Of a stretch of DNA of 64,000 bases, positions 8,566 through 17,742 are shown one piece after another; within the stretch, counting starts at the first letter, position 1, and the number at the start of each line of letters is the position of its first letter. Under the pieces are notes generated by a model, which made no database searches, was not told the origin of the DNA, and saw nothing but the letters and a program-made list of their open reading frames with translations. The translations under genes and the position numbers were made by a program. Origin of the DNA: Bacteroidales bacterium UBA4116 (GTDB taxonomy: Bacteria > Bacteroidota > Bacteroidia > Bacteroidales > Tannerellaceae); NCBI GenBank assembly GCA_002381645.1, contig DFXE01000010.1:615623-679622 (forward strand). The letters run 5' to 3'.

Positions 8566-9159
8566 CTATGTCAATGATAATTCCATCTGATTTTCTGCTG
8601 CCAGGCGACGCATATTTAATATGGCATACCGCATACGGCCAAGTGCAGTATTAATACTTACTCCCGTAAGATCAGCTATTTCTTTAAAACTTAAATCCTG
8701 ATAATAACGCATTTCCAGCACTTCCCGCTGACTATCCGGAAGATGCTGTATCAGTTTTTTTACATCGGATAATACCTGACGGCGGACGATATGGTCTTCG
8801 ATAGTCCCGTCACACAACTTGATATTGTTAAATAAATCTACTTCCACATCATCATTGGATACGGTATTTTCGCTACGCTCCTGACGGAAGTTATCAATAA
8901 TAAGGTTGTGTGCGATACGGGTGATCCAGGCTTTGAATTTACCGTTTTCAACATAACGGCCCTGCTTAATAGTCATGATCACTTTTACAAAGGTTTCCTG
9001 AAAAATGTCTTCCGTAAGATCTCTATTTCGAACGATAAAGTAAATGTAGGAATGAATACAGCTTTTATAACGGTTAAGCAATACATCGAATGCTGCATTT
9101 TCACCTTTAGCATAAAGAACAACTAACTCTTCGTCAGTCATTGATTTGAAATTGTTCAT
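8566..9159 (-). CDS. RNA polymerase sigma factor, sigma-70 (ECF-like) family
   Basis: 197 aa. Region 2 (about 20-92) has the core-binding and -10 recognition helices with DLTEDIFQETFVKV (47-60) and FKAWITRIAHNLIIDNFR. Region 4 (about 125-185) has the helix-turn-helix LSFKEIADLTGVSINTALGRMRY (156-178; key residues KEIA, S168, R175). There is no region 3, as in ECF sigmas. No anti-sigma (FecR-like) gene and no SusC/D genes are adjacent, so it is not one of the polysaccharide-locus sigmas; a stand-alone, possibly stress or envelope role is inferred. The 57-aa gene follows on the same strand. Confidence 0.9.
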   Translation of the reverse strand: MNNFKSMTDEELVVLYAKGENAAFDVLLNRYKSCIHSYIYFIVRNRDLTEDIFQETFVKVIMTIKQGRYVENGKFKAWITRIAHNLIIDNFRQERSENTVSNDDVEVDLFNNIKLCDGTIEDHIVRRQVLSDVKKLIQHLPDSQREVLEMRYYQDLSFKEIADLTGVSINTALGRMRYAILNMRRLAAENQMELSLT

Positions 9160-9300
9160 TACTTCTTTTATTTGAGTTTTGTGGAGTAATGGTATGCTAT
9201 AGGCAAATAGGTTTAATTGTTATACATTATTTAACTGGAAGGCAAAATAAATAAAACAATTTTAAACAGGCAAATAATTTAATGATTTTAATAAAAAAAT

Positions 9301-9337
9301 GTCCCCTGTATGTCGTTTTCACGTACAAACAGGGGAC
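9301..9337 (-). terminator. Rho-independent terminator of the FadL-like gene
   Basis: GTCCCCTGT (9301-9309) pairs with ACAGGGGAC (9329-9337). On the minus strand the stem is followed by ATTTTTTTA, and it lies 28 bp past the stop of the gene at 9365. Confidence 0.85.
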
Positions 9338-9364
9338 ATTTCTGAACGAAGTATAATATTTTAC

Positions 9365-10954
9365 TTAAAATTTATATCCCAATGTTAGTGCTACACGCGT
9401 GGTATTGGTTTTTAAAGATGCAGCCGGAGTAGAAATTGTTTCATCTGTCATATTGTCGTATATATTTGAAAATGCGTACAAATCCTGTTTTTGTGACTTC
9501 AACACACATGCAAGATCCAGATAGAAACTCGGTGTAAAACGGTAACCTAATCCAATGGTATAATTAGAGATACCTTTTTCAATAGTATAGTTCGGAATAG
9601 TCCCAACTGTCTTAACTTCTTCAGTGGCATTTTTTAACGCGTCCTTCATAGGGTTCCCTATCCATGCTGCACCTGCCCTTACGGCAAACTGCGGGGTAAC
9701 TTTTACTTCCGCACCTACCCGGAGTGTACCGGAGCTACCGAAATTAGAACGAATATCCGCGTTCGTCACGGTATTTTCATAACCGTTATGATCATACATC
9801 TTCATGTTTTTGTAATTGGTCAACTCATAGTCTACGCTTATTAAAGCGGTTTGCCCTAAAATAGCGGCAGCACTGAATAACCATTTGTCCGGCGCACGGA
9901 ATTCATAATCACTATAAGCCCGTTCAGGTGTATATGCTGTTATAGGATTTGTCCAATATTCTGTGTCAGAACTGGCTCTTCCATCATAATAATCCGTCAT
10001 TTTATACCAAACGGGTGAGTTATATGCCACTCCCAATCTTAAATAATCGGTTGGCCTTACGATGGCTCCGAGATTGAAAGCATAGCCTGTACCTTCGGTA
10101 TCCAGCCAGTTTTCCAATTCCAGGTAATTCCTGTTTGTAAAATCTTCCGCAAAATAGGAATTGTAGTGATAACTGATATCTGTAATAGATACCGTAGCGC
10201 CGAGCATTACAATATCGGATATATTCATACCAAATGCGATATCATACTTATCGATAGCGCCGCGTTCACTTACGTTCAACTCACTGCCTTCTAATTGAAA
10301 ATTCTGCCAGTTACCATTCTGGTCATTTCCTCCAAATGTACTGGTATATGCGTCACTTCTGTCGGAGTAAGCATCGATTATACCTGCATCGTATCCTAAG
10401 ATAGACAACCAATCGCCAAGATCCGGATTACTATACGGGTCGTAACTGCTACTGGTATTATCTAATACCGATTTATCCCAGCCATACGCACGGGCAGCCA
10501 TATAATCCGATAAAGAATAATTCGAATTATTACCCCGCATGGAATAATTGCGACTAAAGTTTTTTACCCTGTTGTAAGAAAAGCCTACATTCCACCCGAT
10601 AATTCCTGCATCATTGGATGTAGGAAAATATCCTACATAAGCAATGTTATCAAAAAATAACCGTGTCCGGTTTTCGGAAGACTTTGAGCCGGCCCAGTTC
10701 GATTCTGCGGAAGCGGAATTTAAGCTTAAGGTAGTTACTATTTCTGAACTGCGGTAAACGGCTAATCCTGCCGGATTACTACTCATAGCCGAAATATCTC
10801 CGCCTAATGCTCCAAAAGCTCCACCCATACTTAAATAACGTGCTGTACCGAACAGATCGGTCTGTGCATATTTATATGCATCCAATTGCCCCTGTGAAAA
10901 GACGGCGCTGCTAACCAGTACCAGCGCCGAAATTGTAAGACTTATCTTTTTCAT
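9365..10954 (-). CDS. Outer-membrane transport protein, OmpP1/FadL/TodX-like
   Basis: 529 aa with a Sec signal peptide (MKKISLTISALVLVSSAVFSQ, cleavage likely after about residue 20). The mature start QLDAYKYAQTDLFGTARYLSMGGAFGALGGDISAMSSNPAGLA is the family signature: GTAR..SMGGAFGALGGD and SSNPAG are typical of Bacteroidota FadL-like proteins. The rest alternates aromatic and polar residues as in a beta barrel and ends in YKF, a C-terminal aromatic expected for outer-membrane insertion. FadL relatives import hydrophobic compounds; the substrate here is unknown. The low-complexity protein gene ends 49 bp upstream on the same strand, so both are probably one operon. Confidence 0.85.
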   Translation of the reverse strand: MKKISLTISALVLVSSAVFSQGQLDAYKYAQTDLFGTARYLSMGGAFGALGGDISAMSSNPAGLAVYRSSEIVTTLSLNSASAESNWAGSKSSENRTRLFFDNIAYVGYFPTSNDAGIIGWNVGFSYNRVKNFSRNYSMRGNNSNYSLSDYMAARAYGWDKSVLDNTSSSYDPYSNPDLGDWLSILGYDAGIIDAYSDRSDAYTSTFGGNDQNGNWQNFQLEGSELNVSERGAIDKYDIAFGMNISDIVMLGATVSITDISYHYNSYFAEDFTNRNYLELENWLDTEGTGYAFNLGAIVRPTDYLRLGVAYNSPVWYKMTDYYDGRASSDTEYWTNPITAYTPERAYSDYEFRAPDKWLFSAAAILGQTALISVDYELTNYKNMKMYDHNGYENTVTNADIRSNFGSSGTLRVGAEVKVTPQFAVRAGAAWIGNPMKDALKNATEEVKTVGTIPNYTIEKGISNYTIGLGYRFTPSFYLDLACVLKSQKQDLYAFSNIYDNMTDETISTPAASLKTNTTRVALTLGYKF

Positions 10955-11003
10955 CTTTGTATATAGCTTTAATCAACAACCTATTTCAACCTATAATCTC
11001 AAA

Positions 11004-12311
11004 TCATCTACGGCCACCACCACTGGAACGGCCACCGCCGCCGCCACTGGAACGACCTCCTCCACTAAAGCTTCCACTACTGGAACGGCCACTGCTTCCG
11101 GAACTGAACGAACCGCTACTTCTTGAACTTGAAGATGAAGGTGCCGAATAGCTTCTTTGCGAGTTGCTGGACGAACGTCCTGTCGAGTAACTACTGCTGC
11201 TGTTTGAACGGCTCGAAGAAGAGGGCGCCACCGACTGACGGTTGCTGCTGCGTCCGGAAGATGTACCCGTACTAGGAGAAATCCGAGTACGCCCTGAAGT
11301 TACGCTGCTACTGCGGTTATTCCCTGAGTTGGAAGAACCTCTTCCAACAACTCCCGATGCTGCCGACCGGCGGCTACTACTTGTAGAAGCACCTACCGAT
11401 TGCCTCTGTGAACTTGTACGTCCGCTGCTTACGGATGAGGAAGAATTTCTTCCGGAACTTGTACGAAGGGATGTAGTACGATCACTATTTCCCGCTGTCC
11501 GGTTACTGTTTACACGATTACTACTGCTAATAGCACTGCCGGAACTTCTTCCCGAATTACCATAAGAGCGGCCATTGGCATAATGTGAACGACGTGAGTA
11601 ATAAGAAGGATAATAATGATGGTGATGATGTCCGTAATAGCCACCCCAGTATCCTCCCCAGCCCCATGACGGGCCATACCAGGAAGAATAATACCAGGGA
11701 CTATGCCATCCTGCATAAAATCCGCCCCATCTCCAGCCAAATCCCCACGACGGGCCATACCAGGAAGAATAATACCAGGGATCATACCATCCGTAATAAG
11801 AAGGTCCCCAGCCCCATGAGTTTCCAATGTTTATATTGAAACTCACATTGGATCCGCCGTCATCGTAATAGGTATCATATCCGTATCCGTAATACCCGTC
11901 ACTTAAATAAAGATCAACCTGGTCTGCACCGGCTATTGTAATCTTACTTGGTGAATGGTAACGGATAATCCGTTCAGTATATTCAGTATCTGATTTACGT
12001 TTTTTTTCTGTTGTTATTTCAACGTCATCTTCTTCATAATAGGGTTCTTCCGAATCAATTGATATATTACGGCGGTTATACTCATCCACATCACGTCCGC
12101 CTACGGTTTCCGTCTGCGAAGGTGCGGCATAAGCTACTACCGTTTTATTATCCTTTGATTGTACCACCTTTTTCTCTTCAACTTTTTCCTTCTTCTTATT
12201 TTTGTTGGAAGAGAAATACACATCATCGAAAAACTCCTCTTGCGCCATTGTGCTTGCACTAAAGGCCGCCAGAAGCATCACAATCAGGGATGTTAATTTC
12301 ATGGATTTCAT
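11004..12311 (-). CDS. Secreted low-complexity protein: W/Y/G/H-rich centre, Ser/Arg/Gly-rich tail
   Basis: 435 aa with a signal peptide (MKSMKLTSLIVMLLAAFSASTMAQ). Residues about 24-130 are charged (KNKKKEKVEEKKV; EEPYYEEDDVEITTEKKRK). About 135-235 is extremely aromatic, with a tandem repeat (WYDPWYYSSWYGPSWGFG then WHSPWYYSSWYGPSWGWG) and HHHHHYYPSYY. From about 240 the tail is almost only Ser, Arg, Gly, Asn and Thr, ending SSGGGGGRSSGGGRR. The protein repeat reflects a 33-bp identical DNA repeat (11668-11700 and 11749-11781). I recognise no catalytic domain. It precedes the FadL-like porin, so a surface or envelope-structural role is inferred. The long antisense frames in this region come from its skewed composition. 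Confidence 0.75.
   Translation of the reverse strand: MKSMKLTSLIVMLLAAFSASTMAQEEFFDDVYFSSNKNKKKEKVEEKKVVQSKDNKTVVAYAAPSQTETVGGRDVDEYNRRNISIDSEEPYYEEDDVEITTEKKRKSDTEYTERIIRYHSPSKITIAGADQVDLYLSDGYYGYGYDTYYDDGGSNVSFNINIGNSWGWGPSYYGWYDPWYYSSWYGPSWGFGWRWGGFYAGWHSPWYYSSWYGPSWGWGGYWGGYYGHHHHHYYPSYYSRRSHYANGRSYGNSGRSSGSAISSSNRVNSNRTAGNSDRTTSLRTSSGRNSSSSVSSGRTSSQRQSVGASTSSSRRSAASGVVGRGSSNSGNNRSSSVTSGRTRISPSTGTSSGRSSNRQSVAPSSSSRSNSSSSYSTGRSSSNSQRSYSAPSSSSSRSSGSFSSGSSGRSSSGSFSGGGRSSGGGGGRSSGGGRR
11668..11781. repeat. Two copies of a 33-bp direct repeat inside the aromatic-rich gene
   Basis: The 33 bp at 11668-11700 recur identically at 11749-11781, an 81-bp period, and encode the duplicated PWYYSSWYGPSW unit. 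81 is a multiple of three, so copy-number change would keep the frame. Confidence 0.9.
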
Positions 12312-12548
12312 TTTCGTTTCTCCTCTTCTTTTTAATAAATAATTTTCTACTTTAAACTTAGACTCTTCTATGCATCAAGGGTTTAAATTAATTATTTCTT
12401 ATAATTTATAATAAACAACTATCATACATAGCAAATATAATTATTTCAGCCTAATAGCATATGAATTATATAATCTTTAACTTTATAATTACATTAGAAT
12501 TCATTATATATGATGGAGAAGAGCCTCTAAACGCTGCATTCCGAATAC

Positions 12549-13358
12549 CTAATCTATCCTATTAAGTCTCACAAAAGATTGATATGGGAACGGGTCGACG
12601 GAAGAGATAACAATACGGTCTTTATTTTTGGTACAAAACAGGCATTTGTTTTGTAATATCTGGCATTCCATGTCAAAAAGAAGTTCAGGATTAAAATGCT
12701 GTCCGTTTACTCTTACTTCAAAATGTAAATGATCGGTTGTGGCCCTTCCTGTCCGTCCAACTAACCCGATAGGTTGACCGGCTTTCACTCTTTCCCCATG
12801 TTTCACCAGATTTCGGGAATTATGGCTATATACTGTTTCTAATCCGTTAAAGTGACGGATGACAATAACATTCCCATATGCTTCATATTCTTTAGCCATA
12901 CGTATAATACCATCGAAAGCCGCCCTGATCGTATCATTGGCGAATGTCTTCAAATCTATACCTGAATGTCCTACCCTTTTGCCTGCATAAGGAGATATTA
13001 CTTTTGCTCCCGGAAGCGGAAAACAATAATTCCCCCTTTGTAGATGAAAAAGATCGATTAATAAAGCATCATTTCCGGCAAAGAGTTTTGGGTCGTAAGA
13101 AGAAACGTGATTGATATCATGCTGACAGAAGTTTTCCGTAATATCAAAAACAGGTTCGGGAGGGATTTCGGTTTTCATTAAAGCGACTGGCTCCAAATAA
13201 GAATACAAATCTATGCGAGGCAGATCGAAATCAATGATTGTTGGATAGATAACGGGTATATCCGGCAATTTTACTGTTGCCTGATTACGTATGGCACAAG
13301 CTGTAAATGCCGTAAGTAAAAGGATCCAACCTAAACAATCCAGTCTTTTCTTCGACAT
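12549..13358 (-). CDS. M23-family metalloendopeptidase lipoprotein
   Basis: 269 aa from ATG 13358. An upstream in-frame start at 13379 exists, but it lies inside the -7 promoter element (13377-13384) and cannot be transcribed from it, so MSKKRLDC is chosen. Lipobox FTAC (Cys21). The C-terminal peptidase domain (about 110-230) has the LytM zinc ligands HSGID (His131, Asp135) and HLH (His210, His212), plus YSHN (His179), so it looks catalytically intact. M23 enzymes cut peptide cross-links of peptidoglycan. The remaining N-terminal part (about 25-105) is unrecognised. It has a very good own promoter. Confidence 0.88.
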   Translation of the reverse strand: MSKKRLDCLGWILLLTAFTACAIRNQATVKLPDIPVIYPTIIDFDLPRIDLYSYLEPVALMKTEIPPEPVFDITENFCQHDINHVSSYDPKLFAGNDALLIDLFHLQRGNYCFPLPGAKVISPYAGKRVGHSGIDLKTFANDTIRAAFDGIIRMAKEYEAYGNVIVIRHFNGLETVYSHNSRNLVKHGERVKAGQPIGLVGRTGRATTDHLHFEVRVNGQHFNPELLFDMECQILQNKCLFCTKNKDRIVISSVDPFPYQSFVRLNRID

Positions 13359-13376
13359 AATTATTAGTTTGGAAGA

Positions 13377-13407
13377 CAAACTTAAACAAATTATCTTTTA
13401 TCGCAAA
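13377..13407 (-). promoter_or_regulatory. Promoter of the M23 peptidase gene
   Basis: On the minus strand: -33 TTTG (13407-13404), an exact 19-bp spacer, -7 TAAGTTTG (13384-13377). This matches the full Bacteroidota consensus and decides the start codon of the gene (13358, 18 nt past the -7 box). Confidence 0.8.
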
Positions 13408-13624
13408 AAAATTAACAAAAGACAACATTAAGTTGCTATTGATTTTTCACTCATTAACGATTTGCGTAAATCAATTTTTTTATTAATTAATTTAAAACAA
13501 ACGATTAAATCTTATTATAATGCTATTGAAATTGATAATTACCTTATAGTAATTGTATAATTAAATTTAATTATATATTCGCGATATAATACATCCATAT
13601 GAAATCATCATATTTACCATTTTA

Positions 13625-14797
13625 TTATTTTAATAATGATTTCGCAATCCCCATTTCCAATCCTCTAAGTTCAGCTAAGCCCCGCAGACGACCAATACAT
13701 GAATATCCTGGATTTGTCTTCTTTTTTAAGTCATCAATCATCTGGTGTCCATGGTCGGGACGCATGGGAATAGAGCATTTTCGCTTTTGTTGTAATTCTA
13801 AGAGGGCTTTCATAACTCCATACATATCCACATCGCCTTCGAGGTGATTAGCCTCATAAAAATTACCTTCTTCATCCCGTTGGGTACTGCGAAAATGAAC
13901 AAAATCAATCCGGTCACCATAACGCTGCATGATTCCTGCCAAATCATTATCACTACGTACTCCGAAGGAACCGGTACATAGACAAAGTCCGTTACTTTGA
14001 TTAGGGACTGCATCTATAAGCTTCTGGAAATCGGATTCGGTACTCAATATACGGGGTAATCCCAGAATGGAATACGGAGGGTCGTCGGGATGAATCACCA
14101 TTTTCACTCCGGCATCATCGGCTACCGGAGCTATTTCCCGGAGAAAATAAATCAGATTTGCCCTTAATTTATCGGCATTTATATCTTTGTAACGGTCTAA
14201 TTCAAACCTGAATTGTTCAATGGTAAAACTTTCTTCGGAACCAGGTAATCCCGCAATCATATTCCGCGTTAATAAATGCCGTTCTTCTTCACTCATGGAA
14301 TCATACCGCAATTTGGCTTTGTTTTTTTCTTCATCAGAGTATTCAGTTTTAGCTCCGTTCCTTTGAAGTATAAATAAATCAAATGCAATAAAAGCAGCCC
14401 GTTCAAAACGAAGAGCTTTAGATCTATCGGGTAATGTATACGCCAGATCGGTACGTGTCCAATCTAAAACAGGCATAAAATTATACGTCACAATATGGAT
14501 ACCACAATCTCCCAGGTTACGGATACTTTCCTTATAATTTTCAATATAATGCTTAAAATTATCCGATTGTGTTTTGATGTGCTCATGAACTGGTACGCTT
14601 TCTACTACACTCCAGCATAGTCCGGCATCTTCAATAAGTCGTTTTCGCTCCATTATTTCGTCTTTAGTCCACACTTCACCATTTGGGATATGATGCAAAG
14701 CGGTTACTATTCCGGTAGCTCCAGCCTGGCGGATATCCCATAGGCTAACCGGATCATTGGGTCCATACCACCGCCAGGTTTGTTCACATAAATACAT
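13625..14797 (-). CDS. uxuA: Mannonate dehydratase
   Basis: 390 aa from ATG 14797. A longer frame reaches 14929, but the family begins with a segment like EQTWRWYGPNDPVSLWDIRQAGATGIVTALHH (key residues W, RWYG, D.V, GATGIVTALHH), which starts four residues after this ATG, and the extra 44 codons would overlap the upstream gene. UxuA dehydrates D-mannonate to 2-keto-3-deoxygluconate in glucuronate breakdown. The sequence has the TIM-barrel metal and substrate segments HPDDPPYSILGLPRI, LCLCTGSFGVRSDND and MRPDHGHQM. Length fits E. coli UxuA (about 394 aa). Last gene of the LacI-controlled operon. Confidence 0.93.
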   Translation of the reverse strand: MYLCEQTWRWYGPNDPVSLWDIRQAGATGIVTALHHIPNGEVWTKDEIMERKRLIEDAGLCWSVVESVPVHEHIKTQSDNFKHYIENYKESIRNLGDCGIHIVTYNFMPVLDWTRTDLAYTLPDRSKALRFERAAFIAFDLFILQRNGAKTEYSDEEKNKAKLRYDSMSEEERHLLTRNMIAGLPGSEESFTIEQFRFELDRYKDINADKLRANLIYFLREIAPVADDAGVKMVIHPDDPPYSILGLPRILSTESDFQKLIDAVPNQSNGLCLCTGSFGVRSDNDLAGIMQRYGDRIDFVHFRSTQRDEEGNFYEANHLEGDVDMYGVMKALLELQQKRKCSIPMRPDHGHQMIDDLKKKTNPGYSCIGRLRGLAELRGLEMGIAKSLLK

Positions 14798-14897
14798 ATA
14801 ATATAATGTTAAGATTAATACTCTATCCTGTACGAAATATTTATATTCTAAACAGGCATAATAAAAATGCTCCGGTAATATCTTCCTTAATTTTGTT

Positions 14898-15710
14898 CTA
14901 AATTGAGAAAGCATCAAAACCCCCGTCAACCGGAATAACCGTGCCCGTCACGAAAGAGGAAGCGTCACTCGCAAGCCATTGTAAAGTTCCAAGCAATTCT
15001 TCAGGTTTACCTAAACGGCCAAAAGGTGTATGCGCCATCACAGTCCTGCACCGGTCGGAAGGTGTACCATCAGGATTTGTCATCAATGTCCGGTTTTGTT
15101 CTGTGAGGAAGAAACCGGGAGCCATAGCATTAACCCGGATCCCTTCGCCAAATTTAATTGCCATTTCACCCGCCATGTACTGTGTGAAATTACTTACTGC
15201 TGCTTTTGCACACCCGTAACCCACCACACGGGTAAGTGGGCGTAAGGCCGATTCGGAAGATATATTGATAATACTGCCTTTCTTTTGTTTTACCATTACT
15301 TCGGCAAATACAATGGTTGGTAATACTGTTCCAAAAAGATTTAAATTTATTACATTACGAAAAGCATCCATATCCAGGTCGAATATCGTTTTATCGGGAG
15401 GGATTGTTGCACCAGACTGATTGCCACCTGCCAGATTAACAAGCACATCGATATGTCCGTAAGTATCCAGGATAAATTGTTTATTCTGCTCCAGAATACC
15501 CCTATTCAACACATCTGACATTAAAAAGAGTGCTTTTCCGCCTTCTGATTTTATCTTTTCAACCAATTCTTCGCCAACTTCTTTATTGCGGTCTAGTATA
15601 ACCACTATAGCTTTTTCACAGGCTAAATGTTTTGCCATACATGATCCCAGGATGCCACTTCCTCCGGTAAGTATTATCACTTTGTCTTTTACGCTAAACA
15701 GGTCTTTCAT
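14898..15710 (-). CDS. uxuB: SDR-family fructuronate reductase (D-mannonate oxidoreductase)
   Basis: 270 aa short-chain dehydrogenase. Rossmann motif GGSGILG (16-22), NLAGG (92-96), Ser151/152, and catalytic YGCAK (Tyr165, Lys169) are present; the C-terminus PVDGGFDAFSI is typical. In Bacillus-type pathways an SDR (YjmF/UxuB-like) reduces fructuronate to mannonate, in place of the unrelated long-chain enzyme of E. coli. The neighbour uxuA, which uses the product, supports this. The start overlaps the regulator's stop codon (TAATG), so translation is coupled. Symbol given by pathway role. Confidence 0.85.
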   Translation of the reverse strand: MKDLFSVKDKVIILTGGSGILGSCMAKHLACEKAIVVILDRNKEVGEELVEKIKSEGGKALFLMSDVLNRGILEQNKQFILDTYGHIDVLVNLAGGNQSGATIPPDKTIFDLDMDAFRNVINLNLFGTVLPTIVFAEVMVKQKKGSIINISSESALRPLTRVVGYGCAKAAVSNFTQYMAGEMAIKFGEGIRVNAMAPGFFLTEQNRTLMTNPDGTPSDRCRTVMAHTPFGRLGKPEELLGTLQWLASDASSFVTGTVIPVDGGFDAFSI

Positions 15711-16771
15711 TATATATAATTATTATAGTATGCTATATTTTCTTTCAGCAAGATATCAATGGGCATATAATTGATAAGATTTTCTTCTTTGTGTAATATA
15801 AGGTGTCGGAATAATGCTTTTACACTATTCAAACCTTGTACTTCCGGACGTTGAGCAATCAGATGAGTAATAATTCCTCTCTTCAGGTAATGAATATTAG
15901 AATCCAAAACATCGTATCCAATCAACTTAAAGTCATCAGTAATACCTATTTCACATAAACATTCGCACACCAAATTAGCACGTGAATTAAATATTATGCC
16001 TGCTTTGACCTGTCGGTTCGATGTGAAAAATGATTGTAATATTTCTTTATTAATTTTTTCTTTTTCGGCGTGGATCTTCACCACATGAATACTCCCTTCG
16101 TATCCATGTTCTTTCAGATAATTCCTAAATCCTTCCTCACGTTTTGCTACCTGGGTCGAACGTTCATCTCCTTTTCTTAGAAACCGGAAAATGGCTATAT
16201 CGTCTGTTTTACTAATCTGTTCTAACAATACTCGTCCAGCTATATATCCGGAATCGTAAGAATGCGTTCCGTAATATGCAATACAATTAGTATTATCCAG
16301 GAATGAATCTATCAATACATAAGGAGTTTTTAATTTATCTAATTTTAATGCCATACTAATAGCACTTTCTTCAAAAAGTGTTGATAAAATCACCCCGTTA
16401 CATTCAAATTTTTCAATTTCATCAATCAGTTTATTAAAACTGTTTTTATCATATTGGTCAAAGTACAATCGTTCGATAGATACATTATAACTATATAACT
16501 CCTGCTGAGCTTTATCCACTCCTTCTGATAGTTTCGCCCAATATTCTCCCTCTCTAAAATAAGGAGTGATAACAACGAATTTATATATTTTTTTCAGTGC
16601 GAGTGACCGGGCAATCACATTAGGTTGATAATTGATTTCCTTTAAAATATTTTCAACTTTTGTTTTTGCTTCAACTGATACTTTACCCCTATTATGCAAT
16701 ATCCGGTCGACAGTACCCGTAGATACCCCGGAAAGTCTTGCTATATCTTTTATTCTATAGGTTTTATCCAT
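15710..16771 (-). CDS. LacI-family transcriptional regulator of the hexuronate operon
   Basis: 353 aa from ATG 16771 (a further upstream start at 16816 would place coding sequence over the promoter and operator, so it is rejected). An N-terminal helix-turn-helix (YRIKDIARLSGVSTGTVDRI, about 5-24, then HNRGKVSVEAK hinge) is followed by a periplasmic-binding-protein-like sensor domain (about 60-345). It has TVDRIL instead of the more usual TVSRVL. It is the first gene of regulator-uxuB-uxuA and overlaps uxuB by one base, so it should control its own operon; the perfect palindrome at 16798-16811 is the likely operator. The inducer is probably a hexuronate intermediate (inference). Confidence 0.9.
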   Translation of the reverse strand: MDKTYRIKDIARLSGVSTGTVDRILHNRGKVSVEAKTKVENILKEINYQPNVIARSLALKKIYKFVVITPYFREGEYWAKLSEGVDKAQQELYSYNVSIERLYFDQYDKNSFNKLIDEIEKFECNGVILSTLFEESAISMALKLDKLKTPYVLIDSFLDNTNCIAYYGTHSYDSGYIAGRVLLEQISKTDDIAIFRFLRKGDERSTQVAKREEGFRNYLKEHGYEGSIHVVKIHAEKEKINKEILQSFFTSNRQVKAGIIFNSRANLVCECLCEIGITDDFKLIGYDVLDSNIHYLKRGIITHLIAQRPEVQGLNSVKALFRHLILHKEENLINYMPIDILLKENIAYYNNYI

Positions 16772-16797
16772 AAAATATATAAGTAGGTTTTCACATA

Positions 16798-16811
16798 TGT
16801 GCACGTGCACA
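16798..16811. promoter_or_regulatory. Perfect 14-bp palindrome, likely LacI-type operator
   Basis: TGTGCACGTGCACA is a perfect palindrome with a central CG, as in LacI/GalR-family operators. It begins 2 bp past the -7 box (16821-16814) on the minus strand and ends 27 bp before the regulator's ATG, so a bound repressor would block transcription start. Confidence 0.7.
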
Positions 16812-16813
16812 CG

Positions 16814-16821
16814 CAAATGTA
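16814..16821 (-). promoter_or_regulatory. -7 promoter element of the LacI-uxuB-uxuA operon
   Basis: The minus strand reads TACATTTG (TAnnTTTG). No exact -33 TTTG at 19 bp; the adjacent palindrome makes it a plausible regulated promoter. Confidence 0.55.
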
Positions 16822-16881
16822 AAAAAAAATCCCAAAATTCAACGGACTTCGGGATTTTATATATTAAATTATTTGCTTACT

Positions 16882-17526
16882 TTATTCATTTACTTCTTCC
16901 AACACCTGTAATGGTGAATTTAACTTCCTGAATGCATAACCATACATCATATAAATTAACGGGTAGGCAACAAAAATACCTACAACAAATAATATTATAC
17001 CTACAATCGCTATGCCCATCATAGCCAAAGCAAGTAAAAACAACGGTAATACCTGACCGCGTGTTATTTCCCAGCTTCGTTGGACAGATTCAATAATACC
17101 TGTGTCTTCCTCTACAATAAAAGCCAGAAAAAATTGTAATCTGAGCGCTAAATATATACCCGGGATTATAAATAATAACGTCCCTATTGATATAGCAATA
17201 CCAACGATTAAGCTGGATACAAAAAGTGTAAAAACTTTACGCGCCTGTTGACCATACGCTGAGAACTGAGGTTCATCACCATCTAAAGTCTGGAATATAT
17301 TCTTTACGTAACCCAGTATAAATATAAAAGCTAACAAGTAAATTAAAATATATACAAAAAAAAGCGATCCCATGGAGCCTTTCATCAACACAGGGAAAAA
17401 TAGAAATGCTATAATGCTATAAAAAATGCAATAACCGATGATTAAACCAACTAATATCCAAATCTGTGATTTAAGGGCCTGCCAGGAAGTACTAAGGATT
17501 TCCGAAATTGAAAATTTTGATTCCAT
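16882..17526 (-). CDS. Multi-pass membrane protein (DUF975/GDPDase-membrane-domain-like)
   Basis: 214 aa with about five to six hydrophobic segments. The pattern, an N-terminal cytoplasmic ISEILSTSWQALKSQ, then helices, a central LRLQFFLAFIVEEDTGIIESVQRSWEITRGQ (key residues L.LQFFLA.I..ED.G...A/S...SW..T.G) and further helices, is that of the DUF975/YciC-like family. The function of such proteins is not settled. It stands alone between the uxu operon and a divergent Cys-rich protein gene. Confidence 0.65.
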   Translation of the reverse strand: MESKFSISEILSTSWQALKSQIWILVGLIIGYCIFYSIIAFLFFPVLMKGSMGSLFFVYILIYLLAFIFILGYVKNIFQTLDGDEPQFSAYGQQARKVFTLFVSSLIVGIAISIGTLLFIIPGIYLALRLQFFLAFIVEEDTGIIESVQRSWEITRGQVLPLFLLALAMMGIAIVGIILFVVGIFVAYPLIYMMYGYAFRKLNSPLQVLEEVNE

Positions 17527-17742
17527 ATAGGTAGTTTTTTAATAATTTGTATTGAAACAAAAGTATAACTTATAATTGAAAATACAAATCCGTTTTACCT
17601 ATGGAAATAAAAATATCAGATTGGAGGTAAGATCGATCCTGAGAAGTTAATTAACTCTTAATGATGTTAATCTTTAAAACTTATGAAGATTAAGAACGGT
17701 TAAAACGTTACTTATTAAATAGAAATTTAAAAAGTAAATGAC

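Noticed and set aside
11242..11565. 107-aa plus-strand frame rich in Leu, Arg and Pro
   Set aside because: Antisense shadow of the Ser-rich tail of the low-complexity protein; the same skewed codons open several frames here.
11668..11781. Two identical 33-bp repeats as a possible CRISPR array
   Set aside because: Only two copies, in frame, encoding a repeated protein unit.
13358..13379. Upstream start of the M23 peptidase
   Set aside because: The codon lies inside the -7 promoter box (13377-13384).
14798..14929. 44-codon extension of mannonate dehydratase
   Set aside because: The family starts with EQTWRWYG just after ATG 14797, and the extension overlaps uxuB.
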